A stretch of 64,000 bases of DNA from Yponomeuta sedellus (GCA_934045075.1 OW203721.1:18582714-18646713); one strand, 5' to 3'. Counted from the first letter of the stretch, positions 13,146 through 27,293 are shown. Translations and numbers: made by a program. Notes: generated by a model not told the origin, from the sequence alone.

Positions 13146-13466
13146 AGGTTAAATTTTTCCTTTACTATAAAATAATCTGAAATGTTTTAGAGGAATCGTG
13201 TTTTTATAAATAATACAGTAGGTAATAAGATAGGTTTATATTTTTTATAGATATCCAACTTGAATAGTCTTAGCTACGTAATCTACTCAATATAATATTG
13301 TAGTAAAACGTCGCATCGGTGAAAAACAGGTGTCATATTTCGCCCATCGTTTCCTGTTAAATAAATAAATAAACTTCATGGGTATGCATCTGCCAAAGCT
13401 ACATAAAAGATTGGGCCGATTATATACTTCTAAAACTCTTTCGTTTCGTTGAGTAAAAAAACCAAC

Positions 13467-13594
13467 CTGCACTGATGGGTTTGCGCCATCTGGAGTGGCC
13501 AAGATAGCGGGCCCTCGTGTTGCGGGTTGATCTCGGCCTTCCGTCCTCACTTCACTGAACATCCACATGTTGGGCATACTGCGCATCTGCAGAC
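13467..13594 (-). CDS. Possible isolated exon, unknown product
   Basis: Between acceptor ttttgtcag and donor CAG|GTTGGT there is an open stretch reading LQMRSMPNMWMFSEVRTEG then GPAILATPDGANPSVQ, with higher GC than its surroundings. I recognise no family. It could equally be a repeat fragment. Confidence 0.25.
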
Positions 13595-14187
13595 CTGACA
13601 AAACGTAATCTTGAAAAGTTGTATATCTTTACAAATAATAATAAACTCTGGAACGACTTCAGGTGTGGTTTTATTTGTAGATATTTGTAGTAATAGTAAA
13701 ACAGAAAAACTGGATAAAAACGGATAAGCGGAGAAGCAGGTCAAAGGGTAAAGTAGTAGTGATGAAAAATGAGGGAAATCGAAGAATGTGTGACGTAATT
13801 TAAATATTTCAAAATGATAGATCAGATAGAAAAAGAAATAAAAATGGTGTGAAGAGGTTTGCACCGTTAAAATCTCTATATAAATAAACACATCTTAGAT
13901 CTTTGGTAAACGCATCACTTAGGAACGGCTGGGTTTATTTTAAATTTTTTGTAGTCCAAAAAACAAAAAAGGTTCTCAAAGTGCCCACCGAAACGTTGGG
14001 AACTTCAAGAAAAATTGTGAAAGTGATTTTGCCTGTTTCACAAAACTTTAATTAAAAGGTAAGCTAGTTACTATCAAGTATACGCACACATAAAAATATC
14101 CATTTACGCCCGAAAATGGTATTGTTCTTTTCGTTCTTCTCGACCAAGATTTTGAGAATCGAAAGAGACCTAGTAGAATCGAGTACT

Positions 14188-14506
14188 TGGAATCAATCAT
14201 TTGAGTTAAGCAACAACAGGCACGGTCAGGGTGGGTGACTGTCCCGTGACCACCGCTAGTGACATTTTTTTGGAGCGTTTCCTCGGTCCGCAAAACACGT
14301 TAAGCCGTTGGTGCCGGTTATCATGTAATGACCGTCGTTAAGCCATGTCAAGACTCCTTATGGCCGTCTTTTGACAGTAAGGTCTTCCGCTACTGTCTTA
14401 GAATCCTCCACAAACCCGGACTTGACCCCGTGGTAGAGTATGGACTAACTACGATGCAGAAAGAGACCCGTGCCCCAGCAGTGGGGGCATACAAGGGTTG
14501 ATATCG
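14188..14506 (-). mobile_element. Family A retroposon, near full length
   Basis: Reverse copy running from GTTGATATCG (14497-14506) to the AGCAACAACAGGCACGGTC block. It is moderately diverged from the copy at 22705. Confidence 0.65.
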
Positions 14507-15837
14507 ACCAAGATTATACCATGAGAAAAACTTCAAAATCGCAAACAGACGACATAGATTTACAAGGTTGAAGTAGGTATATGTCATTTGTCGAGATTTG
14601 GGATTCCCGGACTTGTCTGACGTATCTTGACAGTAACGGCCACGGAGCGCAGAGGCCTTACTGTCTTCTATATATTCTCGTGGGGCTGTGCCCTTGGCAA
14701 AATGTCTAGGTACCTTGTCATAAATATTCTCATATTGATGTTGATTTTTCTCATAATTGTGTTATTTTTTATGTGTGTGCATTTATGGCAATTCCTTCCT
14801 TTCTAAATGATCGCGAATCGGATAATCGTTTTAATGCTTTTTTTCTTCTTCATTTACTATACATTAATTTCTCTACAGTATGAACCGAGACACATTCGGA
14901 CTGACGAGAGAAATAAAAGTAAACCGATTCATCGCACTTTTGGCAAATCAACTGTAAAACAGACGCAGAATACGCTTTATGCCAGAATTCTATTTTCAAT
15001 TATCTGGCGGATACCTAGTGGCAATTCACTATACACATCTAATTTTAAGTTTAGATACAGAAGACAATCGATTAACCTTTACATTTACGTTGCAAAATGT
15101 TGGAAATGACTCGTGATATATCGAGTACAGGACACGCGTATAAATGTGGGAGGGAAGTATCGATGTGCCAGCGGCTTTTCAACATCTTCGTGAGGTAATA
15201 ATAATAATACTAATAACACTTTATCCATTTGCCTCTGAGTACATACAGGGTTACAAATTAAGCCTACAAAAACTGGAAATACAAGAAGGAGATTCCTTGA
15301 TATTAGAGTTAGTGGCCTACTAAGTTCAACCCGTATACTTTAACTTCATACTTCAACGAAATAGGTACAAAATACAATAAAACCGGGTAGGTGCGTGTCG
15401 AGCCACGTGCAGTGTAGGTTTCCAAAGAAGGGGTTTTTTACCTGCTCTAAAGAAATAACACCATCATAGAAGTTCAAAGGATTTTTTACGAAATTTTCCA
15501 TAGGTCGCCTATTACTTGTTAACTTAGTAAGATTTCTTGATTGTGATAGGTTTCTTTTTAGATTTATGATGTTTTTCACGTCTCTACCATCCACGGCCTA
15601 GGCGGGAATGAGACTGACAGATAGACCAACGAAATTATAAGGGCTCCTTGTGATCTTCAGAACCATATTTACAGGAATTTGAAGCAAGGCTTTAAAAGAT
15701 CTCAGCATGAATTGATAACCATTGTTAGAAAAAAAACTGCAATAGTATAACATTTTAAAAGCATACCCAAAAGTATAAAATACGTGTAGAGATAATAAAC
15801 ACATAATTAAAAGTCTTCACTTAAAACTAAATATTCA
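14507..15837. other. No supported gene
   Basis: AT-rich. A short open stretch on the minus strand at 15430-15590 ends at a plausible CAG|GTAAAA donor but has no recognisable motif, so it is not called. Confidence 0.5.
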
Positions 15838-15863
15838 AAAACCTATTTAGAGGCTAAAAATTT

Positions 15864-15935
15864 CACCCATGCCGGGATTCGAACCCGCAACCTCTGGCTA
15901 TCCGTACCAGCGCTCTACCAATTGAGCCAATGGGC
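15864..15935 (-). repeat. tRNA-like core (inverted unit)
   Basis: A 72-base tRNA-like sequence with A box TGGCTCAATTGG and B box GGTTCGAATCC. It resembles insect tRNA-Ile in outline but lacks one base between acceptor and D stem. It has C instead of U before the anticodon position and mismatches in the T and acceptor stems. I treat it as tRNA-derived repeat sequence rather than a working tRNA gene. Confidence 0.7.
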
Positions 15936-16298
15936 GACTCACGGCATCAGTGAAATTTCGAACCTCTTTACAATATTCTCTGTATTACGTACAGGCAGCG
16001 ACATCTGACTTAAGCAAATTGCATTACTTACAGCCCCGACTACCTACTTTGCAGTTAGGTTTAACATCGGAACGATATCACTGTACCCACATGATTACAC
16101 TATTTTTATTTTTAATGCACTAACCCGTGCTAAGGAACAAATTTAAAAACCTATTTAGAGGCTAAAAATTTCACCCATGCCGGGATTCGGGTAGTCGGGG
16201 CTGTAAGTAATGCAATTTGCTTAAGTCAGATGTCGCTGCCTGTACGTAATACAGAGAATATTGTAAAGAGGTTCGAAATTTCACTGATGCCGTGAGTC

Positions 16299-16370
16299 GC
16301 CCATTGGCTCAATTGGTAGAGCGCTGGTACGGATAGCCAGAGGTTGCGGGTTCGAATCCCGGCATGGGTG
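16299..16370 (+). repeat. tRNA-like core, direct unit a
   Basis: Same core as at 15864-15935, in direct orientation within the first direct unit. The A and B boxes are intact, so an internal Pol III promoter is possible. Confidence 0.7.
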
Positions 16371-16606
16371 AAATTTTTAGCCTCTAAATAGGTTTTTAAA
16401 TTTGTTCCTTAGCACGGGTTAGTGCATTAAAAATAAAAATAGTGTAATCATGTGGGTACAGTGATATCGTTCCGATGTTAAACCTAACTGCAAAGTAGGT
16501 AGTCGGGGCTGTAAGTAATGCAATTTGCTTAAGTCAGATGTCGCTGCCTGTACGTAATACAGAGAATATTGTAAAGAGGTTCGAAATTTCACTGATGCCG
16601 TGAGTC

Positions 16607-16678
16607 GCCCATTGGCTCAATTGGTAGAGCGCTGGTACGGATAGCCAGAGGTTGCGGGTTCGAATCCCGGCATGGGTG
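16607..16678 (+). repeat. tRNA-like core, direct unit b
   Basis: Identical core in the second direct unit. Three extra A residues just after it (16679-16684) make this unit 311 rather than 308 bp. Confidence 0.7.
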
Positions 16679-16917
16679 AAAAAATTTTTAGCCTCTAAAT
16701 AGGTTTTTAAATTTGTTCCTTAGCACGGGTTAGTGCATTAAAAATAAAAATAGTGTAATCATGTGGGTACAGTGATATCGTTCCGATGTTAAACCTAACT
16801 GCAAAGTAGGTAGTCGGGGCTGTAAGTAATGCAATTTGCTTAAGTCAGATGTCGCTGCCTGTACGTAATACAGAGAATATTGTAAAGAGGTTCGAAATTT
16901 CACTGATGCCGTGAGTC

Positions 16918-16989
16918 GCCCATTGGCTCAATTGGTAGAGCGCTGGTACGGATAGCCAGAGGTTGCGGGTTCGAATCCCGGCATGGGTG
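16918..16989 (+). repeat. tRNA-like core, direct unit c
   Basis: Identical core in the last, 3'-truncated direct unit, which ends at AAAAATAGTGT before the target-site duplication. Confidence 0.7.
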
Positions 16990-17384
16990 AAATTTTTAGC
17001 CTCTAAATAGGTTTTTAAATTTGTTCCTTAGCACGGGTTAGTGCATTAAAAATAAAAATAGTGTAACTAAATATTCAGTCAGTCTTATTTATAAAAACAC
17101 AATTCCTCTAAAATAAAATACTCTAGATTACGTGTTTTTGTTGTAAGATCTCCACCATAGACTAGTCACAATTTTAGTCACCATTATTGAAGTGTTTTAA
17201 AGAAGTAAGTATGTTATATTTTGTAAAAAAAATCCAGTATTTCGTTTTGAACTTTCAGGGTCAAGTTCTTACTAACAGGCCGACAAAAAAGAAAATCTAA
17301 CAGTTTTTTATAACATTATTCTTGTTGAATAAACTATCTAAGCGCTATCAAAAATACCTTATCTTTTTTTATCGATTTTCCCAT

Positions 17385-17550
17385 GGGAATAAGATATTTT
17401 CCCGTAGTAAAACATAGCCTATGTGTTAATCCAGGTAGCCAGCTAACTTCATACAAAATTTTATTAAAATCGCTCTAGCCGTTTAGACGTGAAGAAGTAA
17501 CAAACATACACACTCACAAACTTTTGCCTTTATAATATTAGTGTGATGTG
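17385..17550 (+). mobile_element. Interspersed retroelement 3' end
   Basis: It contains AATCGCTCTAGCCGTTTAGA, TGAAGAAGTAACAAACATAC and TTTGCCTTTATAATATTAG, a tail seen on many arthropod LINE/SINE ends. No coding sequence left. Confidence 0.45.
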
Positions 17551-17857
17551 AAGTACTAAGTATAGTTGGTTGTGTAATAACTACAATATTCTAATCCACC
17601 AACGTTTCAGATGTATGGAAATAAAATATATGTAAACGTCATAATCAGGAAATCAGGTTAACCAAAATGTAACTTTTGCATGACATTTCCGACGATCTGT
17701 CCACTCGTCTTAAAGTTGCTTGGGCTAACGGAAAACGTAAACAGTGAAGTTAATTTGATTGCTATTTGTTTTGGCTCTGAAACTATTAGTTAAGGTGAAC
17801 GCGCACTTAGCCAATACAAACGCGTGGAACGAGCCGAACAAATTAAACTTTGTAATA

Positions 17858-18480
17858 TCCACCCTTTGTATGTCCCCACTGCTGGGGCACGGACCCTTTC
17901 CTGCATCGCAGGAAGGTTAGACCATACTCCACCACGGGGGCCGAGTCCGGGTTGGTGGAGAATGATTGTAATAAAGTGGTTGTTCTTACTGTCAGAAGTC
18001 ACCGAGCCGCCGATAAGGTTTCTAACATGTCTTATCGAATGCCGGCACCAACGGCTTAGCGTGCCTTGCGAAGCTCGGAAGCGCTCGAAAAAATGCTCTA
18101 GCGTTAGACGCAGGGTGATAACCCATCCAGCACCTGACCGCGTCTGTTGTTGCTTAACCCAAGTGATTAATTCCAATCACTCGGTTCAACTAGGCCAAGG
18201 GCATTTCTTTAAATTAAATTTTATAATTGTTTGTGTTCTATATCTAGCACTAATCCGCGCCACATCGGGCTGATTCGAAAAACAAAATTTTAATTTTTTT
18301 AATGTATCCAAGAGTGATTAATTACAATCACTCGGTTCAACTAGGCCAAAGTCATTTCTTTAAATAAAATTTATACAAATTAAATTTTACAATTCTTTGT
18401 GTTATATATCTATCTAGCACTAATTCGCGCCACTTCGGGCTGATTCGAAAAATTTAATCTGATTTTTTTTAATGTATTCG
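17858..18480 (+). mobile_element. Family A retroposon with duplicated 3' tail
   Basis: The body (17858-18155) is followed by two tandem versions of the tail (about 18157-18311 and 18312-18480). Both start AGTGATTAATTnCAATCACT and include GGGCTGATTCGAAAAA. The tail copies differ at many positions, so this duplication is old. Confidence 0.65.
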
Positions 18481-18829
18481 GTTCAAGCTATGTTTCTCCG
18501 ATAGGTGTGCGTTCTCCTTTAGTTCCCAATTTGGCTAGCGTACAATCAGAAACTTTGGTTAATACTACAGCCCACTATAAATACCACCGAGGTCCGACCA
18601 AACTGCGAATGTCCAGCTGTCATATTGTTACGAGTATTAAAAACTCACCAAATGTACCCAATAAACCTATTATATAATATACCGATAAAAATGTTAAACT
18701 TGGCCTAGGCGAGTCTGTTGAGTTTTGAACCTCGCCAGTCGAGACCAAATTACATTAGCTATGTCTGTGTCCAAGGAATTCAATGAGAGGTTTCACCTAC
18801 CTTCTTATTACGTAACTATACACTGTAAA

Positions 18830-20622
<1,793 letters not shown>

Positions 20623-21430
20623 GAACACTTTATTGCCCAACCAAAAAAAAATACAACCATGATTTCTTAAATCTAACTAGTGTTATATAATTGGCAGTCT
20701 TATCGCTTAGGGTGATCTCTTCTAGACCACGTTTGGATGGAGATGAATGCATGCAGAATAGACTGTAGGTGCTTGGACATAAATAATAAAATCTAAAATA
20801 TATTGATACCTAGTAGCAAAATGTTTGCGAGAATGTCAGTACTAATTATATTACATACTATACTAAGTACATATATATATATTGGCCTTTTTGCATCTAC
20901 TTGTTGAGATGATTTATACAAGTACATATAGACAATAGACAAATACTTATATATTTAAAAACCTATTTAGAGGCTAAAAATTTCACCCATGCCGGGATTC
21001 GAACCCGCAACCTCTGGCTATCCGTGCCAGCGCTCTACCAATTGAGCACGCTGGCACGGATAGCCAGAGGTTGCGGGTTCGAATCCCGGCATGGGTGAAA
21101 TTTTTAGCCTCTAAATAGGTTTTTAAATTTGTTCCTTAGCACGGGTTAGTGCATTAAAAATAAAAATAGTATAAATACTTATATAATTAAATAAATATAA
21201 GCAACAGTTTTCAACTTTAAGCAGTGAGGGGATTTTACCAATGCCTTAAAACAAGCTAAGGACTTTCCTTTTCTCACTTCCACGGGCAGTTCATTCCATG
21301 AACGGACTGTCTGAACAGTGAAAGAAGAGCAATTAAATTTGGTATTATAGGGAGGAATTTTGAAGAGAAGGTTTTGAGATGAGCGAAGATATACTGGGTT
21401 ATCCATTTTTACGTTTCCAAAGTGTGAAAA
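20623..21430 (-). mobile_element. LINE 3' end (C-terminal ORF2 piece and 3' UTR)
   Basis: The minus strand encodes FTVQTVRSWNELPVEVRKG and LACFKALVKSP (21179-21406), typical of the last residues of CR1/Jockey-group ORF2. The 3' UTR contains CACCCTAAGCGATAAGACTG and ends GGGCAATAAAGTGTTC before (TATC)n. Insertion 2 of the tRNA-like family interrupts the UTR at 20954-21172. Confidence 0.75.
20954..21172 (+). mobile_element. Tandem/inverted tRNA-like retroposon, insertion 2 (minimal palindrome)
   Basis: A 219-bp insertion flanked by aaatacttatata (20941-20953 and 21173-21185). It consists of one inverted half-unit fused to one direct half-unit inside the tRNA-like core (near 21047). The ends match the other two insertions: TTTAAAAACC at the start and AAAAATAGTAT at the end. 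It is inserted in the 3' UTR of a LINE fragment. Confidence 0.85.
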
Positions 21431-22423
21431 TATATGTTATGAAAGTTCGGAGCAAATTAATTAAGTTTGTCGAGTCCATACAGTGACTTGGTAAGTTACG
21501 TGGTGGCGCCCCTGAGAAGGTTAAAAGTTCAATGGACTCTTTTAGGCCGTTTAAAACTTTTTAGGTCTTCTCAAGAGTTTTTGTTTTTAATGATTTTTGA
21601 CAGAACAATGATTCTTTATATAAGATTACGAAAAATAAAATGACCAGACATTCACATTATTGCAATCATCGTCTTCTTCTGCTTCTTCTTCAGGCTATAT
21701 TATGTAGCCTACTGCTGGAGATCCTCCCCTAATGAGCGCCATAGCGCCCTGTCTTGATAGCATAGCATCGTACTGAAATTATTTTTTGTAATGCAAGGCG
21801 ATGCTGTGTAAATAATTTTATTAGAATAGCGGGTACAGGACCCTTACAATGCGTGAAACCTTTGTACCCATACATCCTGTACCCGTAGGGTGCCAATCGG
21901 GACATTGTCTGTCTGTCTATCAGTCCAACATATAAAGGGATCTGTCTTTGGAACCGTAATAGATAATCAGTTAAAAGTAATTTTCACGTAACACGTTTTT
22001 TTTGGCGACACAAAAATGTGCAAAATCCCGTTGATGTATTAATTCAGACATTATATTTCGTTTCTTCGAGTATAAACGTTTTATAAAACGCTGTAGATGT
22101 ATATAAACATTAATTTATGAGATAACATTAATTTATGAGATAATTTATGAGATAATTATTAATAAAAGCGCTTCATCCATTTATAAGATGTTATGTCGTT
22201 ACGTGTAAGATTTCACGTCATAGTTTGAGTGCGATTTGTATGGCGCGTACATACTGCGTGACAAGAAGAACTTTTCGACACAGAACTATTAGTCGTAGAG
22301 AATTATATTAAACATATTTATTTATCTTATGGTTTTGAGTAAAGTTCTGTGCTATCGACTATTCTCCATCGAACACTGTTATGGGATCCTGCACTGTTCT
22401 ATAATGGCATGTTGTTCTTTAGG

Positions 22424-23100
22424 GTTGCGAGTCTTGGACCATAAAGGAAGAACGTAGAAAAGACTTGCGGCTTTAGAGATGTGGTGCTACCAACGAAGGC
22501 TCTGGATCAACTGGATTGAATAAGTGACCTACGTCGAAGTCCTGAGACGGTTGCACAAGAAGGTTGATTTTGTTCGTACCATCAAGAAACAGAAAGCAGC
22601 CTAATTAGTCCATGCTGCGATATAGGAGATACCTTGCTGCAGACTATTTTGATGGGCAAAGTGGAAGGAAAGAGAAGGCTGGAAGGGACACCAAAGAGTG
22701 TGCCGCGCTTGGCTCCTAGCGGAACCGAGTTATTGAAATCAATCACTAAGGATAAGCAAAGGCTCGGTCAGGTGCTGGACGGGTAACCATCGCTAGTGGT
22801 ATTTTTTCCAAGCGCTTCCGTCCTTCGCAAGGCACGTTAAGCCGTTGGTGCCTGCTGAAATGTAATGGCAGTCGTTAAGCCATGTCAGAGGGCTTATGGG
22901 CAACTTGATAAATTCTGAGAGTAAGGCCCGCCACTGCCTTACAATCATCCACCAACCCGGACTTGGCCCCCGTGGTGGAGTATGGCATAACCTTCCTGCA
23001 ATGCAGGAAGTGACCTATGCCCCAGCAGAGGGGACATAAAAAGGGTTGATAGCAAAGAGTGTGCCAGTGTTAAAACCGTGGAGGAATTGTTTATAATTGT
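22424..23100 (+). mobile_element. Degenerate LINE C-terminal region, interrupted
   Basis: It reads GCESWTIKEERRKDL, then remnants of the RRM...V...LRRL and GKVEGKR segments typical of RTE-like LINE ends, with many stops. It is split at 22705-23052 by a retroposon. Confidence 0.6.
22705..23052 (-). mobile_element. Full-length SINE-like retroposon (family A) with target-site duplication
   Basis: Flanked by 13-bp caaagagtgtgcc (22692-22704 and 23053-23065). The minus strand starts ATCAACCC...TATGTCCCC, contains GGAGTATGGC reversed and CTTAACGTGCCTTGCGAAG, and ends near TCGGTTCCGCTAGG. Other copies or pieces: 9753-9945 (-), 12767-13145 (+), 14188-14506 (-), 17858-18480 (+), 26239-26405 (+), 30040-30150 (+), 31709-31745 and 32073-32109 (+), 35266-35360 (+). 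Confidence 0.8.
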
Positions 23101-25563
23101 ATTGAAGAGAGACCGCGGTAAAGAGTTGATCCAGTGCTGCAGAGGCACTATAAGAAGAAGCCTCTCAGATTACTTTATAACATGTTTTAGTGCAAATTCT
23201 CCATTGCACCTTCGACAATGACATATCGCTACAGTGTGTCACGAATACCATCACTTAATTTCGCAACGAGTACTTATGATATCGATCAATGTCACCGTAA
23301 TCACTTTAATAGCGGCCACGCCCTGACCCCAAGACAAATTTCCGTGCGACCGCCCTGCTCATATATTACGCGCAACAAATTCGACTCCAATCCTCCATCT
23401 GTCAAATTAGTTTGGAATTTAACAGAGAGACGATTGGAATCAGCCAGAAATTAGTGCACGTAATTAGGCCCCTGGCTGCCCTGAGAAGGCTAGGCGAAAA
23501 ATTATCAAAAATTTCATATATTTACCCGGTAGCTCATGAAGAGGAAAACTCAGTTAATTAAGTTATTTTTTTTATTAAATGTAGAATTTCTTTGTTAGCT
23601 ACCTGTCTACTACTCTATTAATTGTGCAAATAATAACTGCGTTTATTGAGTACAAGTTAAAGATTTTATTTTGATAATGAATAAAATATTTGAGTCTACT
23701 CCTAATTGAGGAGGGTTGTGTCTCTCATGCGTATAATGTATGTATAATAATATATTCTACACAACACAATCACTTCTACTGTTCCCTTAGGATAGGATAG
23801 ATCCTACATAGAATTAACTACCTTTATATTGGAAAGTACTGTGGAAGCCTATACTATAAGCCTACTAGCATAGTGTGGACGATAGTAAAACGATGTAGAT
23901 GTTGTTCGGTTGATATATTTTCAGCAAGTGTCACAACAAGCAAACAATCGTTACCTAGTGATATTTAAATCGGTGTCAGTCACGTATCGGGATATGATTA
24001 TTACCGACCAATACATGTGCATATATCACCTCCAATAGGGTATCCCACAACAAACATCACAAACATTAACAACCAGACTGAAGCCATTTTTGTACAAATC
24101 AAGTTTGTGGGCCTGCAGTGGGATCGAACCACGACTTACGGCATGGTAATCAGGCGTAACAAACAGACAGACTCACGGCGAGTATGTACGTTAGATGTTT
24201 TTTGTGTGTCTTTATGAATACGTAAATGCTGGACGTATTTTAAGAAATGTGGCGTCTTGTCAAAGCTCGCGACGCGAGAAGCAACTATACAGAGTCACGA
24301 CAAAAAAAATGTCGACATCGGCTGTTAAAACCCATTGAAATGCATGAAATAATATGCTTGTGGAATAGATTAAACCTTCCAAATTCTCGAAATGGGCTCG
24401 TTGAGAGTAGAGTTTTTGCAGAACCCTTTAACACCACAAATTCAAAATATCAATAAGCGAAAAAGTATTGCCAAAAATCGTGAGATGGAAAGAGATATTT
24501 CCGCTCGTTGTAGTTGGCCCTAAAACAAGATCATTCTCGATATATTGAGCTTACAAGAGCTTCAAAAGAAAAGTTAACCATACTTTGTTCAAAAAGACTA
24601 CTATTCAGATCACAAAGATGGCTGGCACGAGTTTTAAGATTTAGAATAAGTAAATTAAACTCTGTTAATTAAGAAACGAATTGGTAAAGACTAAGAATTG
24701 AGTTTTTTTGTCCACTTTTCCTCCAATCCAATTCTTCAACATCTTGTTTCAAATGGAAAGGTATGCTTAATTTGTTACGCTCATTAAGTTAAGTTTGTTC
24801 GTTCGTAAAGTTTCTGCACAATCTATATTAAAAATCTCGTGTCACAGTGTTTGTAATTTGTAAGGGGACTCCCCTGGAACATCAATATTAACAGATATTT
24901 TTGAAATTTTTATGTGTAAATATTTGGTAGGTCTGAGAAAAGGTTGTAGGCTATAATATAAGCAGTCAAAAATTCAATATAGTCACGTGGTACGAAAACG
25001 CGCCAGACAAAATCTGCGTTAGACTATGACGTCACTCTTTCACATAACGCCTTATGATGTGAGAAGCATTCATCAATACTTAAGTTGTCTCGTAAAATAA
25101 TGTTTTACACATGAACACACCAAAAAAAACAAAATCTAGTGAGCTTTTTATCATTATACTAGCTGTAACCCGCAACTCCGCCCGTGTGATAAATTATCCC
25201 ACGAAAACGCATTACCAGAATAACAAGAATCCCATTCAGATCTTTCTCTTTCTGTATGCCAAGTTATATGTAAATCCATTCAGCCCTTATTGCGTGCTTG
25301 AGTTACAAACATTCATACATCTTCACAATACTTCACATTTATAAAGTTTATTTTTCACATAATTGTAACCTCGACCACCCTGGTACCTATTTATTTTTAT
25401 TTTTATATTGGTATAAATTTTATTTCTGTAGAAATTACTTTTTTTTAAATGTAATCTGTCATTTTGATGTTTCAACTTTTGTCGTAGTAAATAAATATTC
25501 ATGGACGGTTTTACTCCTCAATAACGTGGAATAATCGTGTCAATATTTTTACAGACTAATTCA
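23101..25563. other. No supported gene
   Basis: A weak SINE trace near 24100-24175 (GATCGAACCACGACTTACGG); otherwise AT-rich sequence without coding signal. 25150-25340 resembles a common retroelement tail. Confidence 0.55.
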
Positions 25564-25745
25564 TCTAATTATAATATAAAAATGAATCGCTGAATGTGTT
25601 GGTAAGCGCAAATCTCGAGAGCAGCTGAACCGATTTCGCAATTTTTTTTTAGAATATACCTTGAAGTACGAGGATGGTTCTTACGAAGAGAAAAAAATTT
25701 AAAGAATTGACTGTTAGACGGTACGAAGTTCGCTGGGTCTGCTAG
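25564..25745 (+). mobile_element. Short non-autonomous Helitron
   Basis: It begins TCTAATTATAATATAAAAA and ends CGCTGGGTCTGCTAG before a T, so both ends fit Helitron rules (5' TC, 3' CTRR, insertion between A and T). The middle carries the AGCTGAACCGATTTCGC block. Confidence 0.65.
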
Positions 25746-26238
25746 TCTGTAATAATAATACACCTTGAATTTTGTCGGCGACTTTACCACGGTCCGGCAC
25801 CGATGGGTTGCATAAGGTCTTTCTTTGGGATTCTTTGAAATCTGCGTCTATGTGAATTAGCCACATACTCTCGCAGCCCTAAAAGGAAACATTCATCCAG
25901 AAATTCGGAACATATCACAGGAAGTGTTACGTTACGGCAAGTTATGGTAAATGTCAGGTTATGGTAAATGCCATAGAAAGAGCTCAAATGTGCCTCTACT
26001 CTGGAGGTCACCATTTAAGAGACATCGTCTTCAAATCGTAATACGATGAAATTTCATGGCCTAAATGTACATATATGAAAAACTATTTTTAATTTTCTGA
26101 TTTAAAATAGATGGTGTAGACGAACCAAATAGGGTCATTACTTTTACGCCACACAGTATAATGTAGCGTATAATGTCGGCGACGTAACTTCCTTTACGAT
26201 GACACTTTTACATTTTTGTTGCAAAGTCACCTTTCGTC

Positions 26239-26405
26239 GATATCAACCCATGTTATGTCCTCATTGACGGGGCACGGGTCTCTTCCTGCATCGCAGGAAC
26301 GTTAGGCCATACTCCACCACGGGGGTCAAGTCCTGGTTCGTGGAGGATTATGAGACAGTGGCGGGCCTTACGGTGAGAAGTAGTCAAGCCGCCCCCATAA
26401 GGCAT
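26239..26405 (+). mobile_element. Family A retroposon, 5' part
   Basis: It matches the 5' half of family A from ATCAACCC to AAGCCGCCC and then stops. Confidence 0.6.
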
Positions 26406-27293
26406 TAGTAACCTAAATACTGGTTTTAATATTTCTTCACCAACAAAATATTAATAAGGAATTTTGACAGCATTTTGACAATCTTCATACCATTAAATTT
26501 TTTCAACCACGTTCTAGTCACCTTTGACGTAGTTGATTAAAGTGCCCGTATGTAAAGGTTGATGTGCTGTCGAGTGTATGTATGTGGGGATGTATTTATG
26601 GCTGGTGACGCATGTATTTCTATTGAAGACTCACCATACCTTCTCGGGCGACAAAAGGGTCATTGTAGGCTTTCCCGATTGATTACACTTGATTACTTTC
26701 TCTCAAGCTATTGACATTAGGGCAAACTTACTTATATAAAAAATAGAAAAGAAAACTGAAATATTTAGAGAAGAAAAATGTGAAGTCACTTACAAAATGA
26801 AGTTAGTTTTAACATCAATAAAATACTAATTAAAGTTATAATAGGTTTTTTTGCATACATTTTTCAAGCCGCGTCTGTGGTAACTAAATATACCTTGAGA
26901 AATTATATGGAGCTTTAATAGATTTTTCAAAATGTTTCTCTAAGATGTTGCTCTGCATTTACGAAGCCTATACTGTACACGTTGTTCGAAAGCGAAAACT
27001 TACGCACTATACAACGTGAGCGTGCTGTTAAGTAGGTACTCTCCAATAAGTACATGTTTTACCACACGCTTAGATGTATGGCGGCGTGCGGATTCTTTCA
27101 GTGTTTTTTATTTTCCATTAAAATCCCACCAAGAAGTGTCATATTACGAGAATAAATATGCTAAGTGATCGAACTTCCTTTGCTCAATACGTTTGTCTCA
27201 CTTTTAATACCAAAGCAAAGTTGATAGATAGATGAATAATTTATTTGCATTTTGAACCACAACTAACCAACTAAGTAATAGTTCTAACCACAC

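Larger units (their letters stand above)
15838..17064 (+). mobile_element. Tandem/inverted tRNA-like retroposon, insertion 1
   Basis: A 1.23-kb insertion between copies of aactaaatattca (15825-15837 and 17065-17077). From 15838 to 16190 the units are inverted. From 16191 almost three direct units follow, with unit starts at 16191, 16499 and 16810 (308 and 311 bp). The units are nearly identical. The last stops at AAAAATAGTGT. Each unit carries one tRNA-like core with A and B boxes. Confidence 0.88.

Noticed and set aside
15346..15594. Possible host exon on the minus strand ending CAG|GTAAAA
   Set aside because: No family resemblance and no clear acceptor. Too weak to call.
16299..16370. Functional tRNA gene
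   Set aside because: The A and B boxes are good, but the base before the anticodon is C rather than U, a base is missing before the D stem, and there are T-stem and acceptor mismatches. Multiple copies lie inside a mobile unit.
16191..16498. Hammerhead ribozyme in the 308-bp unit (TTTCACTGATGCCG stretch)
   Set aside because: CTGATG is followed by C where the core needs A, and no GAAA partner lies in the right place. No canonical core on either strand by eye; a covariance search could still change this.
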